The notes under the pieces: model-generated | Database searches by the model: none | Seen by the model: only the letters and a program-made list of their open reading frames with translations | Told to the model about the DNA's origin: nothing | In this document: one piece after another, positions 10,108-20,570 of the stretch | Layout: every line of letters starts with the position of its first letter | Position numbering within the stretch: the stretch's first letter is position 1 | NCBI GenBank assembly: GCA_019454045.1 | Contig: SKCR01033670.1 | Span: 1-64,000, forward strand | Reading direction: 5' to 3' | DNA from: Zanthoxylum bungeanum | Taxonomy: Eukaryota > Streptophyta > Magnoliopsida > Sapindales > Rutaceae | Length of the DNA stretch: 64,000 nucleotides | Position numbers and translations under genes: made by a program

Positions 10108-12472
10108 ATGTCAGACGCTGAATCATCCTCAGCTCGGCCCCCAATCTCCCAACCTCCGTGTACTGAAGAGGCTTCCTCCAGCTCGACCAGTTTGGAGGAA
10201 TTAGATACCATTCCAACCCATTCTCAGGGAGAAAATGACACTTACCATCACCGAATTCCCCGGAAAAATCATGAACTATGTGAATTAGACTGGTCCTCCA
10301 TGGACATGGATCGTCCTTCAACCATCACGAAAGATGCTTTGAGCATAGTCCGTCATCAGTATGAGGTCCTCATAGACATAGCAATTGAGGTCTCGGGCCT
10401 TACCTAATTCGCAAGTCGGCCCGAATCTGACTTTATAGCTATTCTCCCTCCATTCTTCGAGTGCAGTCTGCGGCTGCCCATCCAGTCTTATTTTGCGAGA
10501 ATGCTTGCCTTGATGGAAGTTTCCCCATGACAGCCAAATTTGAACAGTTGGAGGATACTAGCCGATCTCTACGTGATATGGCACCGAACGGGCCTAGGAG
10601 AACCGACCTTTGTGGAGCTGCAAAGACTGTACAAACTGAAAGCCAACCCAAAATCTCATCACGGCTGGTACTACCTTTCTTCTTACGCCGACGTACCTGC
10701 CCTCATCACCGAGCTCCCCCAAACTAACAAGAACTTCAAAGACCCCTGGTTCTGGGCCACGGGCGACTGGGGCCGATCTCGATCAACAGATTTCGTAGAG
10801 ATAGACGTCCCATACGTCTTTTTGGCAGGAGGTGAGGACCTGAGCCCTTAGTTTTTTCGTAAATTTCATGAAAAAATACTAACTTTCCAAACCTTTTCAG
10901 CCTGCTGGAGGGATCCTCCCAAAGTCAGTCATGAGGCCCGGACCAGGATTAAGAAAGCCCGGAGTTTCTCCGGCTCCTGGAAGAGAATTGTCAACGACGC
11001 TGCCTTTGTAGAATCATGCCTCATCCGGAACACACCTCCACAGGCTCTAGGACGATTAGGTAGTTATCGTCTGACCTTCTGAAAAATTTCCTGTGCTCAG
11101 CTCGAATCTGAATGAAGTTATCCGTATTCAGAAACTGACCATACTTTCTGTCTTGTATTTTACAGGAATGACGAAGTCGGGCAAGGTCATGGGGCAGATT
11201 GAGAGTCTGACCAAGAAGACCGGTCATGGTGAAGCTGGAAGTTCTCGGCGGCGACTGACCACTCCGATTCCTCCTGAGGCTAAGGGAAAAGCCAAACTGC
11301 TTGCTCATCCAGTGGCACCTCCTCAACCTCCTCTCACACTAGCTGCTCCGAGCCCAACAGTCCAACCGTCCCCCGCCTCATCCAGACCTTCGAGCAAACA
11401 CCGCCGTCTGTTCGGCGAAGAAGTAGTCGAACTTGAAGAGGAAGAAGAAACAGAACCCCCCGCCAAGAAGGCTGTCACCCGGAAGGAGAAGAAAACTGTT
11501 GAGGCTCCTTCCGGAACCGGGAAGGGTATGATGCTGTTGGGGGTGAACGACCTCAATGATAAGGTCCAGGACGCGATAGCCAATCTAGTTTCTGTGATCA
11601 ACTTACTGGCCGAGGTAGTCCCCGCCGAGCAGATCCCAAAATATGAGGACATCTCCCCCGAGGAGGTGATCTCCAAGTTCACGGCCCGAATCCTCAAGGT
11701 AAACATTCTTCATTGTTTCCATTTTTCGTTTTTACTTTGGTAAATTCTAACCCTTTCTTTCTCTCTTGCATATGGGTTACATGATGGCTCAGAACAAAGA
11801 CCTGCTGACCCCAATATCAGATTATGGAGTGGGAGGCCGAACTGGTCTGAAAAGGAAAAAGAAAACCAAGCGCTGAAGCAGGCCGCGGTCGAAGCCACCG
11901 AACTGATTGATTCCCTCCGCAATGTCTTCACCGTTGCAAAGAGAAAAATGGATGCCACCGAGGATGAAGCTAAACATCTGAGGTGGGAGACTTCAAGCTT
12001 GGATTCCAAACTCAAAGCGGCAATCAAAGAAAGGGATCAGGCTCGGGATGACCTGAAAAACCAAAAGACCAAGCTGGAAGAGGACCTGGAGAATGCAAAG
12101 CTTGAAGGGATTGGGGATTGCACAAAGATCATTCCGATGTTGGTGCCTGGGGTGGACATGGGACCCGTCCACGTTGCCATCCAATACTGCAAGGGGGAGC
12201 TCTCGGAGGACGAAGCTCTTGCACTACTCGCCCCTCCTCCAGAGCAAATTCAAGACCCGGAGCCTATATCTGTCGTGCCCGCGTCCCCAGCTGCTGAGGA
12301 AGCGCAGCCTGAGGCCCCTGCTCCTGAGTCGGAAGTGCCTATAGCAGAAGTCGAAGCTCCTCATACCGACCAAACCGAAGCTGAGATCCCTTCTGCCGAG
12401 CCTGAGCCAAAGATTCTTCCCCTTGCACCCGATCAAGTTGAACCAATTCCCCATGTGCGGGCTGAGGAATGA
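10108..12472 (+). pseudogene. Spliced antisense ORF of element D, putative gypsy-type transposon domain
   Basis: A five-exon gene opposite in sense to gag. Exon 10108-10831 starts MSDAESSS and holds a domain resembling Pfam PF04195 (FFECSLRLPIQSYFARML ... WRILADLYVIW). Exon 10901-11059 and exon 11166-11698 (proline-rich, acidic EEEEETEPP, basic KEKK) follow, and the last exon runs from about 11788 to the TGA at 12470. The three introns have GT-AG ends and the frames join exactly (phases 1, 1, 0). The last exon has a coiled coil (about 11850-12120) and a Pro/Glu/Ala-rich tail. Two in-frame stops (10405 and near 10528) and a likely 1-base insertion near 11810 make it a pseudogene. Tat elements often carry such antisense ORFs; their function is unknown. 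Confidence 0.75.
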
Positions 12473-12649
12473 GGGTGACCCCAAGAGGGCCCTGTGTAAC
12501 AAACAATACATTTTTTGTTATAATATTTACACTTTCCCCTTATTGCTTCTCAATATATGTTTTACTTCCTGCCTTCCATACTTAGTGTAATTTTTATTTC
12601 CCACTTGATAACTTGTTCTTCATAATTTGAATGTGATGAGAAGTTCCGA

Positions 12650-13600
12650 TCCAGACCAATTCGAATCCGACCATGGGGAAAATGCTCTGTCCTCGAGTCG
12701 ATGATAACACTCTCGGTGGGACTTAACCCGACCCCAAGCTAGCGGTACACGGCTCCGAGGGAATATCACCTCCCCGGACCAATTGAGAGCCGGCCATGGG
12801 GAAGATGCTCCGACCCCATACCGATGATAATCCACTTGGTGGGATATAACCCGACCCCGAGCTAGCAGTACAATTGGATTCGGGGGGATGTCACCTCCCC
12901 GAACCAATTAAGAGTCGGCCATAGGGAAGATGCTCCGACCCCATGCCGATAATAATCCACTTAGTGAGACGTAACCCATAGCAGTACACTTGGCTCCAAG
13001 GGAATGACACATCCCCGGACAAATTGAGAGTCGACCATGGGGGAGATGCTCCGACCCTATGCCGATGATAATCCATTCGGTGGGACGTAATCCGATCCCG
13101 AGCTAACAGTACACTTGGCTCCGAGGGAATGTTATCTCCCCGGACTAATTGAGAGCCGGCCATGAGAGAGATACTCTGACCCCTTGCCAATAATAATCCA
13201 CTTGGTAGGACATAACCTGACCTCGAGCTAGCAGAACACTTGCCTCCGAGGGAATGTCACCTCCCCGGACCAATTGAGAGCCGGCCATGGGGAGATGCTC
13301 CGATCCCATGATAATCCACTCGTTGGGACTTAACCCGACCGCAAGGTAGCAATACATTTGGCTCCGAGGGAATGACACCTCCCCGGACCAATTGAGAGCC
13401 AGCCATGAGGGAGATGCTCCGACCCCATGCCGATGATTATCTACTCGGTGGGACATAACCCGACCTCGAGGTAGCAGTACACTTGGCTCCGATGGAATGT
13501 CACCTCCCCGGACCATTTGAGAATCGGTCATGGGGGAGATGTTCTGACCCCATGCCGATGATAATCCACTCGGTGGTACGTAACCCGACCCCGATCTAAT
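12650..13600. repeat. Tandem array, about 125-bp unit, 7-8 copies (element D)
   Basis: Units contain GACCAATTGAGAGCCGGCC and CGACCCCGAGCTAGCAGTAC; the GGACCAATTGAG block recurs near 12776, 12901, 13017, 13142, 13267, 13385 and 13510. Copies differ by substitutions and short indels. Long minus-strand ORFs here are by-products of the repeat. It lies between the antisense gene and gag, the hypervariable region of Tat elements. 12473-12649 has nothing recognisable. Confidence 0.92.
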
Positions 13601-13745
13601 GGAAAAAATGGCCTCGCCGGAATGAATGCAGCTCCGAGTCAGTGGAACAAATAGCCTCGGTAAAATGAATGTACCCCCGAGCCAGTGGAACAAATGGCCT
13701 CGGCGGAACGAATGCAGCCCCGAGCCAGTGGAATAAATGAGACTT
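13600..13745. repeat. Short tandem array, about 45-50-bp unit, 3-4 copies
   Basis: Units of the type ATGGCCTCGGCGGAATGAA ... CCCCGAGCCAGTGGAACA. A related array follows the main array in elements C and B (51265-51440, 56966-57145), which confirms homology of the three 3' regions. Confidence 0.85.
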
Positions 13746-14196
13746 AATCGCGAGGTAAGAAATTCAACCTCCGAGGCTCCGTGGATCCCCATGCAGGTGA
13801 CCCTTTGCTGGGCATCAGCAAAAACAAAAGATGGAAACATGACAAGGTAAGTATAACGGAGGTGACTTAGTACATACTCCATACAGACTCGAAAAGATAA
13901 CAACTCGGGTGCCCCGAGGCAACGTCCTGCCTGGTGCCTCCCAAAACAACAATTCGGAACCTTACAATTCAGTGTCCCAGCTAACCGGGCTACGGATCGG
14001 TGAATGGCCAAAGCCAGAACCTAGGTCCATGCTGGGCGGGTTTGGAGTCTGCAAACGCAATAGAGGCAGAAACCTCCCAATGCTATGCTTCTCATAATCC
14101 GAGACGGTTAGGTAGACTACTCACGGGGGAAGAAACCTCCGCGTGTTCGTCATCTCTTAAGGTTGCAGGAGTCACAGAGGCACTATGGCCTTCTAT
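13746..14196. other. Internal DNA of element D, no gene
   Basis: Non-coding. Two GAAACCTCC-containing blocks near 14070 and 14130 resemble a block near 34710 that lies beyond the F1 insertion, consistent with both being D DNA. Confidence 0.5.
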
Positions 14197-14619
14197 TGGG
14201 TTTTTGGCAAAGGGCGCGGCGGAAGCGCTGTTCGGGCGAAATCGTAATTTTAAAACCTTTTCAAATTACCGAAAAAATTATTCAATATCTAACATGAATA
14301 ATTTATTCATATTTCACCTAAACACAGTTATTCGATATCAAATAACGACATAAATATAAAAGAAACGTCGTGAAATTTTTACGAAAATATTTTTCCGCAA
14401 AATGGCGTAAAACGGGTTTTTGACCGAACCGACCACCCAACACTTATGGGGACGGCCCAGGTCAGCCCCAATAGTGTTAGGGAAGTTCATGGGCTGCACG
14501 AACAGTGAAAAATTATTTTTTGGACAGCCAACACCCGGTTGGCTCAAAAGTCACATGGTAATGCCGTTTTTCACCGTTTTTGCTTATTTTAACTCCGAAA
14601 CAATTTCCGGAAATTGTTC

Positions 14620-16490
14620 TGACCAGTGCGAAATCACACGCGTATAACGCAAGTGCACGTATCGTTCAAGTAGTATAAAAAGTATCGATCCCACGAGGAA
14701 TTAATACATAATCTATTAATTTTATGAGGCCAAATGATTACTAGTATCTATTGGATTGATTGTTTGATTGGAATGGTGACTTTAAAATTAAAACAAGTAT
14801 ATAAAAAGGTGCGAAAGTAGATTGAGGAAAATTCAAATTTATAAAACTATCCAAGGTTGTGATTTCTTCCAATATATTTTTAAAGATGAAGTGGTTATTT
14901 CATATTTGTGAAATATATTGGTTTACTAACCTGGAACACGAAATTCTGCAAAAGCCTCTGTCGATGGTCAGATTCAAATACCAGTGTAACCCAATTAAAT
15001 TATATGTCTATGTTAACCAAGTTACCTGAATTCATTAAAATTAAGTTCCAATTATGGCTACCCCGCCCAACAGGTATATGTCTATCCTGTAAGGAAATCT
15101 ATTAAAAGGTTATCTATCCTCAACGAATATCGTGGGCTATTAAGTTTAAGGCTAAAACCTAAAATTCCTTTCTCAAGTTGATTTTAAGTTTACCAGATCA
15201 ATCTTATTAATTGCCAGTTAACAAGAAGCATTAAGCTTAAGACTTAATAAGTAAACCTTTATATACCCAAACTATAAAATAACAGACATAAAGTAAAATG
15301 CTGAAAAGTAAATGCTGGAAATTAAAAAGGAAAAAGTACAATAAAAGAAAATGCTAGGGTTAAAGGATCCACTTTTATTACTACTATTTTAGATATCTCC
15401 CTTAATATAATATATTAACTTGTGTGATATTACCAACCAGCCATATAGACGGTATCCTGATTAAGTCAAATTAATAATTAATTACCAACCGACCAACCAG
15501 GCGGTATCCATGCTTAGTCAGGTTAAAACCAATTTAATATCAATTACCAACCGGCCAATATAGCGGTATCATCATTAAGTCGGGTTTTAAATAGTTATTA
15601 TATTATAATTAAGGGAGATTAATATAAGTAGTAATAATAAAAGTTTTACCTTTCACCATAGCAGGAGGAAGTTACCTCTTCATTCCTGAATAATAAAAAT
15701 TGAAAAAGTAAAGAAAGTAAATTACTATTACAAAAGTAAATAAAATTAATTATAAAACTAAAATTAAAACAAACTAGATACAAACTCTTTAGAATTATCA
15801 GAGAATTACATAGAGGAAGGTACATTTGAAACTGAAATTTCGAGCTGAATTTATAGGCGTCAGTACGCCTCTCGCGTCGCGACACATGGATTGATCTTGT
15901 GTCGCGACACGATGATGTGTCACACGCTGATTAGTTCTTTGATTCCCATATCTGCTGATGTGGAATTTTGGATGATTAACTCAATAATTGTGCTGACGTG
16001 GCGACATGTGGCGATGTTGATTATCGGCACCGTGTGATTGTGACACGTGTCACAAGATGATTGTCTCATGATGATGTGGCTGACACAAGGCACGCTGACT
16101 CGGCATGTGTCTGATGTGGATGCCACGTGGCGATGGCGATTGTTGGCAGCATGTGATGATGACACGTGGCATGCGCATGTTAGCAAGATCTGGTGCACGT
16201 TAGCAAGATCAAACTTCTCAGATTTTGACATATGTCCCGACACATTTTAGTAGGCTCCCGGTGCACATTAGCGGTCGCGACGCAGGCTGCGCGTCACGAC
16301 GCGCTAATGACCATTTTGCCATTTTATCCGTATTTCATTGTTTTGGTCCCGAATCACCTCCAGAGAGTCCTGAAACTTTATTTATCTACAAAATAACACA
16401 AAACACATCAAAATATTCACAAAGCTCAAGAAACTATACAAAATATTATGTCAAATGAGTGGGAAATAGTGATATATTTACCACTCATCA
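14620..16490 (-). mobile_element. 3' LTR of the Athila-derived element
   Basis: 1871 bp, TGACCAGTGCG to CCACTCATCA. Against the 5' LTR it lacks about 100 bp (partner region near 22818-22920) and has only about two of the four short repeats around 16170-16215. G-box-like motifs are fewer and more mutated than in the partner. Confidence 0.93.
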
Positions 16491-16503
16491 CACCCCCAAA
16501 CCT
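16491..16503 (-). other. Polypurine tract of the Athila-derived element
   Basis: Read on the minus strand, AGGTTTGGGGGTG directly precedes the 3' LTR start TGATGAGTGG. It would prime plus-strand DNA synthesis. Confidence 0.8.
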
Positions 16504-17801
16504 AACATTTTGCTAGTCCTCGAGCAAAACAACAAAATAAAATAACATAAACATCTTTAAAATAAAATTAAATTAAGCCACTTTCGTAGGGATCACGGTT
16601 GCATTTAGCGTATGCAACAATCCTTTAAACCCCTAGGTGTCCCTAGTGGACGAGTTGTAGTCTCGTGAGGGCTTACAACTACGATACCCACAAACGTTTT
16701 ACAAAAGTAAAAAAAAAATAGAAAAACTAATGCACACAAAAACAAAAAGACAAGAGAAAAAAGAATAAAGAAGTTAGTGACTAATTAGGTGAAACTTCTT
16801 ATCCAAGTTTAGAGTTGTTTTTTTTCTTTCTAAATTACTGAATAAGTAAATTCTCCGATTATTTTTATCATTCTCCATACACACAACCAACAAAATATTA
16901 ATCAACTCATTTTTTCCCATAATAGTCTCAAGTGTAGTTGAAAAGAAGATAATATTTTTGTCCTAAAGTTATATCAGAATTCACATTTTTTTTAGCAATT
17001 AAATACTTTTATGATTTTTTCTGATTTTTTTTTATATACAATATCTTCCATCCGTGTAGCGAGCTTTAGGCCAGTGACTCCCAAACCAGTTGGCTTTAGG
17101 GCACTAGGTGTTATGACACCCATACGGACTTAATTACTCGGACTTGAGATATATATACATATATATTTTTGTAACATCTTTGATCCATGTAGTAAGATTT
17201 GGGCCAGTGGCTCCCAAACCAGTTGGTTTTAGGGCACTAGGTGTTGAAACACCCCTACGGACTTAATAACTCGGATCTCAGACGTTTTTTTTATCCCATC
17301 GATTTTTTAAGATGCTTTCTCCAATTAAACCAGAGCACTGAATATTACAAACTTGTCAATTACAACTCATGTCTGTATGTTACCATGCAAGTTGATAATA
17401 CCTGTCAACTGAGCATATGAAGATTCATTTTAATCAGTTTTATGGAGAACTCACAAATTAAATAATTTAAAAGGAAATAAACAAAAATTAACTTGTTTCG
17501 AAATAGGTTGAGATACGTCTCAGGAGTGGAAACTCCTTACACAGCTATCTTACACCAATTTCACCCGATTAATCAAATTAAAAACACAAAATATTTTTTT
17601 AATTTTTGTAAAAAAATTTCATTTTTTTTTCATTTTGAAAAAAACAATAATAAAAAAAATAACTATACAAAACAAGATACTAATCAACTATTCCCCTCCC
17701 CCAAACCTAAATGAGACATTGTTCCCAATGTCTTAAAAATAAGAAGATGAGTTCAGAAGAGAGTACCTGGTTAGCTGAAATTCTATATCTAAATGGGAAA
17801 T
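16504..17801 (-). other. 3' untranslated region of the Athila-derived element
   Basis: 1.3 kb between LOG and the PPT, AT-rich with long A/T runs and no ORF of interest. It includes a block CCTAGGTGTCCCTAGTGGAC (about 16632) and the duplicated segment listed next. Confidence 0.6.
17050..17285. repeat. Two direct copies of a roughly 100-bp segment
   Basis: 17054-17145 and 17190-17278 share CAAACCAGTTGG, TTTAGGGCACTAGGTGTT, ACACCC and TACGGACTTAAT. They lie in the 3' region of the Athila-derived element. Confidence 0.85.
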
Positions 17802-18455
17802 TTAAAGGTTAAGATCCAGATTTATTCGACGCTTCTTACCACGATCATCATCAGACCATTTTATCTTGGAAATGATAGGGTCAATTTGTGATTCATAGGC
17901 TAAGATTTGGTCAATTAAATCCTGGGCAGTTCTGGCAGTGAAGAGGATTTCTTTTAAAGGTTTTGACATGAACCCATTTCTTCGGGCATCATCAAGAAAT
18001 ACACAAAGAAAATCATAAAATCCATCTGCGTTGAACAGTCCAATTGGTTTCTGGTGTATGTTCAAGTTTGCCCAAGATAACACTGTAAAAATCTCCTCTA
18101 ACGTACCCAAACCACATGGCAAAGCAATAAAAGCATCGGCACGGTTAATCATTTCCACCAGTCGTTCAGACATACCAGGCATGATCAGTTCTTCTCCGTT
18201 TGATAATCATATAAGATCCGCATCTACCAAGGGTTTTGGGATAATTCTCAGAACTTGACTACCTCATTGCTGTACAGCCTTTGAAACTATCCCCATTAGT
18301 CCAAGATTGCCACCGCCATATACTAGGTGCATATTCCTTTCGGCTAAGACTCGTCTCAATTCATGTGCTGCTGCTACATATTGTGGCTTAGTACCAACAC
18401 TAGTACCGCAAAACACACAGATGTTTTCAACTCTTCTTTTTGAAGTATCTTCCAT
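17802..18455 (-). pseudogene. LOG: Captured LOG cytokinin riboside monophosphate phosphoribohydrolase, two stops
   Basis: LOG enzymes release active cytokinin bases from cytokinin nucleoside 5'-monophosphates in the cytosol. From MEDTSKRRVENICVFCG (an upstream in-frame ATG is at 18479) the frame runs 217 codons, the family's normal size, with no intron, although plant LOG genes have several. Motifs seen: CVFCGTS, YGGGNLGLMG, IIPK, ADAFIALP, GLGTLEE, KPIGLFNADGFYD. The nucleotide motif PGGxGTxxE reads PCGLGTLEE, so one glycine is cysteine, while the catalytic-region glutamates remain. TGA at about 18264 and TGA at about 18210 interrupt it. The C-terminus is basic (GKKRR) followed by LDLNL, an EAR-like motif. 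It lies in sense with the element, between the CRP-like ORF and the PPT. GGGN and GLGT differ from usual plant LOGs (GGGS, GYGT), so the donor may not be the host. Confidence 0.9.
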
Positions 18456-18479
18456 TTTTATGTATTTCTTTCTCAGCAT

Positions 18480-18715
18480 TGGATGCCTTCAAGAGTGCAA
18501 TGATGAGTTGAATTTATAATACCTGAAAAATGGTGATTAATAATAGCACTAGTACCTGCCAAATGACAATTATTAGATAAACAGTACAGTATATCCTGAA
18601 AGTCAAAAGGTCTGGATCCTGTCGGAGAAACTAAAAGAAAACAACAAAACAAATCACAATTATTAGGAAAAAAATAAAGAGATATAATATTTACAATAAT
18701 TTACAGTTTGATTGG
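18480..18715 (-). other. Spacer between CRP-like ORF and LOG
   Basis: About 240 bp, AT-rich, no ORF. It contains the 5' leader of LOG. No splice or promoter signal is clear. Confidence 0.5.
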
Positions 18716-18718
18716 CGT

Positions 18719-19267
18719 CTATGCGTCAGGGACAAGCTTCCCATCCAATTTTCTTAAAAATTGGCAAACATGGTCTTTTTGAGTCAGATTCCCGAGACTT
18801 AACTGTTGTCTTTCTCTTTGGAATTGTGTATATAACACGCGAATTTCGTGATACACATATCCACTGGGATGCATCTCAAGAGTTTTAGATATGTCATCTA
18901 AAGACTCATTACTCAAGCCATCCCTAATGAAATTTATCTTATCTTCACGGTTATCAGACACCATTCTTAAAGAACGACAACGAGTATCACAAAACATACG
19001 AGCACATTTATGACATACACCCATTCTTTTAGCTCTTCTTTTTTTAGCATAGGTGCTTCTTCCTAAACCAGGCATATGTGAAATAAAAGAGTCAGAGGAC
19101 TCACCTGCCAATCGGACCCGTGCTTCAATAATCCAACGAATGTCAGTAGGAATACATTTTATCATCAGTAGTCTCATTCGTTCTAAGCGAGCTTTGTAGA
19201 CTTTCATCAGAGATTTTTGAGGGAGAGAAGGAAATTGCTTGTGAAGATTTGCGAGAGCTTCTTCCAT
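18719..19267 (-). CDS. Cysteine-rich ORF resembling carlavirus nucleic-acid-binding protein
   Basis: Open 182-codon ORF with a clear ATG, in sense with the element. Residues about 72-84 read GRSTYAKKRRAKR, an arginine-rich nuclear/RNA-binding motif, directly followed by CHKCARMFCDTRC (C-x2-C-x4-C-x3-C) and later NFIRDG. This order of GRSxYA, a basic run, a cysteine cluster and FI-x-(D/E)-G is that of the carlavirus cysteine-rich protein (Pfam Carla_C4), which in those RNA viruses binds nucleic acid, enters the nucleus and can act against silencing. At 182 residues it is longer than the viral proteins (about 100), with added helical ends. It sits 190 bp after integrase, beyond an Athila-type GGAGGCAACCCATGC junction block. 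Assignment is from motif memory; an unrelated zinc-finger protein is possible. It is the only uninterrupted ORF of the element. Confidence 0.6.
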   Translation of the reverse strand: MEEALANLHKQFPSLPQKSLMKVYKARLERMRLLMIKCIPTDIRWIIEARVRLAGESSDSFISHMPGLGRSTYAKKRRAKRMGVCHKCARMFCDTRCRSLRMVSDNREDKINFIRDGLSNESLDDISKTLEMHPSGYVYHEIRVLYTQFQRERQQLSLGNLTQKDHVCQFLRKLDGKLVPDA

Positions 19268-19459
19268 CGTGAAATGACTTTACCTGCAAAAATTAAACAC
19301 ACAAAAATAAAACACACCAGATCACAATATATACACAAATTGCATGGGTTGCCTCCATGCTAGCGCTAAGTTTAACGTCGTCAGCTAGACGTGACTGCCT
19401 GAATGTTAGGCTGGATCTGAAAGTGTGACACTTTCTTTTTGTCGCTCAAATGAATCTCC

Positions 19460-19830
19460 CTAGTAGTGCTTGACACGCTTGTTTTTAACCTTGAATATTT
19501 TGTTGGAGTCGGGATCATGTATCTCAATGGCTCTATCTGGTAAAACCTTGGTGATTAGGAATGGACCTAACCACCGTGATTTTGGCTTCCATGGGAAGAG
19601 TTTCAACTTTGATTTGTTTAACAGTACCCTCTGCCCTGGTTCTAGTGGTATGCGCACTAACTTCTCATCATGTCTCTTCTTGGCCTTTTCTTTGTACAGT
19701 TTAACATTCTCAAAAGGCTGTATGTGAAATTCCTCCAATTCATTGAGCTGGTGGAACTGTTTCTCTTCTGTTGCTTGTAGTGCAAGAATAGGCTTCTTTA
19801 GTACGCAGAACGCTTTATCTTTAGGCTCCA
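19460..19830 (-). pseudogene. Integrase C-terminus of the Athila-derived element
   Basis: The end of pol: QLNELEEFHIQPFENVKLYK, EPGQRVLLNKSKLKLFPWK, SRWLGPFLI and the final RVKHY then stop are the GPF/Y-type C-terminal domain of Athila integrase. It is fused in frame to the protease part upstream in one 199-codon ORF (19460-20059). RT, RNase H, the integrase zinc domain and the DDE core are missing, an in-frame deletion near 19830. It cannot integrate DNA. Confidence 0.85.
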
Positions 19831-20570
19831 CAGACAGTTTGTCAGTAGAACTTTGCATTGCATTGGAGTTCTGGATGGTACTATGTATCACATCAAGTCT
19901 GAAACATTCCTCCTTCTTTTCGTTATCCGGGAATTCCATGGCTTTGAAAACATTGAATTTTACTTCTTGGTCTTGTACCCTCATGGTTAGTTCTCCTTTT
20001 TGTACATCAATAATGGTTCGACCTGTAGCCAAGAATGGTCTTCCGAGTATGATCGGCACGTCTTCGTCTTCCTACATATCAAGGACAATAAAATCTGTTG
20101 GGAAAATGAATTTGTCAACTTTGACCAGCACATCTTCAATTACACCTCTCGGAAATACGAGCGTTCTATCAGCAAGTTGCAGAGAGACTGATGTGGGAAT
20201 TGTTTCTCCAATCTCTAATTTCCTGAAAATAGAAAAAGGCATCAAGTTAACACTCGCACCTAGATCACACAAAGCCCTACCAAAGTTATGTTCTCCTATG
20301 ATGCAAGGAATGGTGAAACTGCCAGGATCTTTCAACTTTGGGGGAAGCTTCCTCTGAATGATGGCGCTGCATTCTTCCGTCAATGCTACTGTCTCGTAAT
20401 CTCCCAATCTCCATTTTTGTGAAAGAATGTCTTTCATTAATTTGACATAGCTGGGCATTTGTTCCAAAGCTTCTGCAAATGGAATGTTGATATGCAGCTT
20501 TTTGAACACCTCCAAGAATCGAGCAAACTACTAGTCCTGTTTGTTTTTCTGAAGACGCTGTGGAAAAGGT
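19831..20570 (-). pseudogene. Protease region of the Athila-derived element
   Basis: FKKLHINIPFAEALEQMPSY starts the conserved Athila block, then LTEECSAI, the active site CDLGASVNLMPFS (near 20255) and PIILGRPFLATGRT. DLGAS rather than DTGAS is normal for Athila. A stop between 20059 and 20072 splits it. Confidence 0.88.

Noticed and set aside
13145..14011. 288-codon minus-strand ORF
   Set aside because: Runs through the 125-bp tandem array of element D.
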